From: Bacillota bacterium
Lineage (GTDB): Bacteria; Bacillota; Clostridia; Christensenellales; Borkfalkiaceae
DNA: 8,479 nucleotides
Assembly (NCBI GenBank): GCA_003343765.1
Contig: QAKO01000042.1
Coordinates: 1 to 8,479 of the forward strand
Reading direction: 5' to 3'
The notes beneath the pieces were generated by a model that searched no databases, had not been told where the DNA came from, and was given only the letters and a program-made list of their open reading frames with translations. Both the position numbers and the translations under genes were made by a program. Within the stretch, counting starts at the first letter, position 1. Every line of letters starts with the position of its first letter. Shown here piece by piece: positions 5,613 through 8,479 of the stretch.

Positions 5613-7154
5613 ATGAAAATAGCTTATTTCGGAATTGATGCTTTGGCGGACTGTCTGAAAGTCTTGCTGCAAAGCGGACATGAAGTGATCAGAATTTTTA
5701 CGACGGAAGGGGATTCGTACGATTGTACGGAGAAAATCTGCGCTCTTTCGCGGGAATACGGAATCCCTTTGCAAAAGACGCGCGTCACGAAGCAGGATAT
5801 AAACGCATTGGTGCAGGCGGGCGCAGAACTTACCGTAACGGCGGGGTATCCATGGAAAATTCCCGTAACGGACGCATTCATGCAGGTCAACCTGCATCCC
5901 GCGTTTCTTCCCGAAGGCAGAGGCCCGTGGCCCATGCCTGTTGCCATTCTGCGCGGCAGGCCGTCGGGGGTAACGCTGCACAAACTTTCCGAAAAACTGG
6001 ACGAAGGGGACATTCTTTTGCAAACGCAAATACCGCTTGCGGAAGGGGAAACGCTTGTCACGCTCGGAGAAAAGATAGGGCGGGAGGCGGTTTGCCTGCT
6101 CAGAGAATTTTTGCAAAATCCCCGAAAGCTTTGGGCTTCGGCGCGGCCGCAGGGGAAGGGGGAATATTGGCCGGAACCGGGCGATTCCGAGCGCACGTTG
6201 CTGGCGGGTGAAGAATCCCGCGTCCGTTCTTTAAAACTGCGTGCGTTCGCAGGGTATGGCTGTCTTGTTTACGAAAACGGCGTGCCTTGGGTGACGGATG
6301 AGAAAGGGCGAAAGAAAGAACTTTATTTTCGGGAGCTTCGACTTTCCGACAGACAGGAAATGGAGCGGACGCGGCGAAAATACGCGCCTGCGCTTTCGGA
6401 CTATACATTTGCTCTTCTTTGGTGCTGGCGGCGGCAGATGAGTTTAACCTTTTGTATCGGGAAAGATTTTTTTGCTGTCAAAGGGCAAGGGTATTGTTTT
6501 TTCCCTGTATGCTCGCCCGATAAAGCGGTGTATTTTTTAAAGGTGATGTACAAAAGCGGACATACGTATCTTCGTTTTTGCGACGAAAATGCAAAAGAAA
6601 TTGCCTTGCGGGAATTTCCCGCGTCGGAGTGTGAGCTTTGCGAGGATGATTGCGACTATCTTATTGAAAACGAAAAACTGCACGATTTGCCCGGCGGAGC
6701 ATTGCTTCGGCGCAGGAACGATCTTCATCATTACATAAATCTGGAACCTGCGCCCTGCGCGGAGCCGATCACGCCGGAGAATGTGGCGGAAGCGGCCGTC
6801 CTTTCCGAACGGTGCCGTCTTGCGGGCAGTGCGGACGGCGATGCCGAACGGGAGGCCTTCCTTCATTTTTTTGAACTGGGGTTGGAAGGTGTTCTGGTAC
6901 GGCGGGGGGATGTCGTCGGTTTTGCCGTATGTTCGGAAAAAGACGAAAACACCATGCAGGGGCATTTCAGCAAATGTACGGAAAAGGTAAGGGGCGCGTC
7001 GCTGTTTGCCATTCGCAGTTGTTCAGACGCGGCGGCCGACCGTTATGAATACACAAATTTGGAAGACGATATGGGGAAAAACGGTTTGCGGACTTTCAAG
7101 CGGTCGCTCAAAGCGCAGATCGTTGCATCCTACACGATCAGGTTGAGGCAGTAA
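5613..7154 (+). CDS. Formyltransferase domain fused to DUF2156 (MprF-like) acyltransferase domain
   Basis: This 513-residue protein joins two enzyme families. Residues 1 to about 170 are a formyltransferase domain of the Fmt/ArnA/PurN fold: IAYFG start, NLHPAFLPEGRGPWP at 93-107 with catalytic N93 and H95, and LDEGDILLQ at 129-137 with D130 as third catalytic residue. These enzymes move a formyl group from 10-formyl-tetrahydrofolate to an amino group. A short linker (about 190-240) has an Fmt C-terminal-like look. Residues 250-513 match the DUF2156/LPG-synthase C domain (LTFCIGKDFFAVKG, DDCDYLIENEKLHDLPGG, YEYTNLEDDMGKNGLRTFKR), a GNAT-like fold that in MprF moves amino acids from tRNA to lipids. 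I start at ATG 5613 (GGCGGA about eight bases upstream); TTG 5610 just before is less likely. Substrate unknown. Only one base-free junction separates it from the exporter gene. Confidence 0.85.
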   Translation: MKIAYFGIDALADCLKVLLQSGHEVIRIFTTEGDSYDCTEKICALSREYGIPLQKTRVTKQDINALVQAGAELTVTAGYPWKIPVTDAFMQVNLHPAFLPEGRGPWPMPVAILRGRPSGVTLHKLSEKLDEGDILLQTQIPLAEGETLVTLGEKIGREAVCLLREFLQNPRKLWASARPQGKGEYWPEPGDSERTLLAGEESRVRSLKLRAFAGYGCLVYENGVPWVTDEKGRKKELYFRELRLSDRQEMERTRRKYAPALSDYTFALLWCWRRQMSLTFCIGKDFFAVKGQGYCFFPVCSPDKAVYFLKVMYKSGHTYLRFCDENAKEIALREFPASECELCEDDCDYLIENEKLHDLPGGALLRRRNDLHHYINLEPAPCAEPITPENVAEAAVLSERCRLAGSADGDAEREAFLHFFELGLEGVLVRRGDVVGFAVCSEKDENTMQGHFSKCTEKVRGASLFAIRSCSDAAADRYEYTNLEDDMGKNGLRTFKRSLKAQIVASYTIRLRQ

Positions 7155-8479
7155 ATGAAGCAAGACGCTATGTTTGTAAAAAAATTATTCGGGCGGTTTT
7201 TTCTTCCTGCTTTATTCAGTTCGTTCGCGCTTGCCGTGGGTGCAGTTGCAGACAGTCTGTATGTCGGCAGGAGTGTTGGCGAGTGCGGGTTGTTCGTGAT
7301 AGGGGCGGCATACCCGATCTATATGGTATTCAGCACGCTGAGCATCGGCATGGCATCGGGCGGGGCGGTACATTTTGCCGCTGCGTTGGGAGAGGGGAAG
7401 GAAAAAACGGCGCGGAATATTTTTTTCAGCACTTTGTTTTTCGATTTTGCAGGAATCTTTCTGCTCGTATTGCTCGGACTCATACTGCGCGATCCGCTCA
7501 TCCGTTTGCTGGGCGCGGCGGGAAACGGGGAAATGCGCTCATACGTGACGCTGATGCTTGCCGTGTCTCCCGTTTTGTTTTTGCAGGCACCGTTGCAGTA
7601 TTTTGTGTACGCGGACGGAAACCCGAAACTCGCTTCCGCCGCGCTGATCGCGGGAAATGTATGCGACTGTGTGTTCGGGTTTTTGTTTATCGTCGTTTTC
7701 AAAATGGGTGTGATCGGATCTGTCTGGTCCACTTTCTGCGGGGCGCTTGTCATGGAATGTATTTGCCTTGTACACTTTTTCCGCGGCAAAGGAGCTCTCG
7801 GTTTCCGCAAAAGCGGCAAACCGTGCATCAAAGTGGCGGCGCGATCCTTCTTTAACGGATTTTCCACGGCCGCCGTCTATTTTTACCAGTTTGTGACGGT
7901 GCTTGTGATCAATCGTATCCTTTTGAACATCGGCGGCGAATGGGGCGTAGCGGTGTACGATGTCGTTTACAATCTGGGCAGTATTGTAACCGCCGTGACC
8001 GAAGGAACGTGTATGGCGTTGATCGCGCTCGTTTCCACGTTTTACAGCGAACGAAACGCGAAAGGGATTTTCGGAAGCGTGCGCATAGCCTGTGTCAGCT
8101 GTTTTGCGCTGACGGCGGTATTGGGCGGCGGATTGGCGTTGGCGGCGCCTGCCTGCTGCGCCCTGTTCGGGATTTCACAAAGCTATCTGCACGAAGCCGC
8201 CTATGCGATGCGTCTGTACATGGCAAGCATGGCGTTTGCTTGCCTGAACGGCGCACTCTGCGCATATTTTCAAAGCATTGCGTCGGAAAAAATTTCTTAT
8301 CTCATTACCGCACTGCGATCCTTTGCGTTGCTTTTGTTTTTTGCGTGCATATTTTCGTCGGGCGGCTATCCCGTTTTCTGGTATTGTTTTCTCTGTGCGG
8401 AGGCAGCGGCGCTCGTCGTGGCGCTGACTGTAGCCTTCAAAAAGAGGGTTTTCAAAACGGACGGATCTGCCGTGTTATC
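7155..8479 (+). CDS. MATE-family transporter, 3' end beyond the window
   Basis: The frame is open from ATG 7155 to the window edge (441 codons). MATE proteins are multi-pass inner-membrane antiporters that export drugs, lipids or metabolites using Na+ or H+. The N-terminus fits the family: PALFSSFALAVGAVADSLYV then GRSVGECGLFVIGAAYPIYM, and a conserved loop GEGKEKTARN. The segment NPKLASAALIAGNVCDCVFG with a following GVIGSVWST matches the mid-first-half MATE signature. At least 11 hydrophobic segments can be counted, and a full MATE is about 450 residues, so nearly the whole transporter is here. The ATG directly follows the previous stop (TAA 7152-7154), with GAGG six bases upstream, so it is co-translated with the fusion enzyme and may export its product. 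An extra domain may follow beyond the edge. Confidence 0.9.
   Translation, partial: MKQDAMFVKKLFGRFFLPALFSSFALAVGAVADSLYVGRSVGECGLFVIGAAYPIYMVFSTLSIGMASGGAVHFAAALGEGKEKTARNIFFSTLFFDFAGIFLLVLLGLILRDPLIRLLGAAGNGEMRSYVTLMLAVSPVLFLQAPLQYFVYADGNPKLASAALIAGNVCDCVFGFLFIVVFKMGVIGSVWSTFCGALVMECICLVHFFRGKGALGFRKSGKPCIKVAARSFFNGFSTAAVYFYQFVTVLVINRILLNIGGEWGVAVYDVVYNLGSIVTAVTEGTCMALIALVSTFYSERNAKGIFGSVRIACVSCFALTAVLGGGLALAAPACCALFGISQSYLHEAAYAMRLYMASMAFACLNGALCAYFQSIASEKISYLITALRSFALLLFFACIFSSGGYPVFWYCFLCAEAAALVVALTVAFKKRVFKTDGSAVL

Noticed and set aside
5595..6196. Two overlapping minus-strand frames opposite the formyltransferase domain
   Set aside because: The plus strand carries clear catalytic motifs; the antisense frames reflect codon bias of a G-rich gene.
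7283..7867. Open frames of about 180-190 codons on both strands within the MATE gene
   Set aside because: The MATE frame is continuous from 7155 to the edge with membrane segments throughout; these are shadows.

Overview
The window looks like chromosome from a Gram-positive anaerobe of the Clostridia, possibly a gut lineage. The support is a DUF6485-type Cys-rich protein, strong GGAG-type ribosome sites, ATGA start/stop overlaps, sigma-A-like promoters, an OmpR-type regulator paired with a 7TM sensor kinase, and a Clostridia-style rolling-circle Rep remnant. This rests on remembered family resemblance, so the lineage is only tentative.

The left part (about 1-2005) is an accessory region made of mobile-element debris. 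It starts with three tandem hairpins that resemble the right end of an IS200/IS605-type element. A small ORF follows, overlapping by ATGA a rolling-circle replication initiator (HUH motif HFH) that is cut off just before or inside its third motif. At about base 923 the Rep meets head-on the first 21 or so codons of an unrelated minus-strand gene. Next on the minus strand is a Phd/Doc toxin-antitoxin operon with a textbook promoter and a possible operator. The Doc toxin frame appears to be broken by one base after its first eight or nine codons. A 79-codon C-terminal gene remnant lies between this operon and a 24-bp perfect hairpin.

The middle part (2014-4837, minus strand) is a two-component operon. 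An OmpR/PhoB-type response regulator overlaps by ATGA a 670-residue sensor kinase with an N-terminal extracytoplasmic domain, seven clustered membrane segments, a coiled coil and a complete kinase core. The long hairpin serves as its terminator. The 240-base gap at 4838-5079 holds divergent promoters.

The right part (5080-8479, plus strand) is a tight operon: a Cys-rich DUF6485-like protein, a STAS-domain anti-anti-sigma-like protein, a 513-residue fusion of a formyltransferase domain to a DUF2156 (MprF-like aminoacyltransferase) domain, and a MATE-family exporter that runs off the edge. The fusion enzyme next to an exporter and a partner-switch protein is the best candidate for an undescribed system: a formyl- or acyl-transfer product made and moved across the membrane under STAS or two-component control. 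That function is inference.
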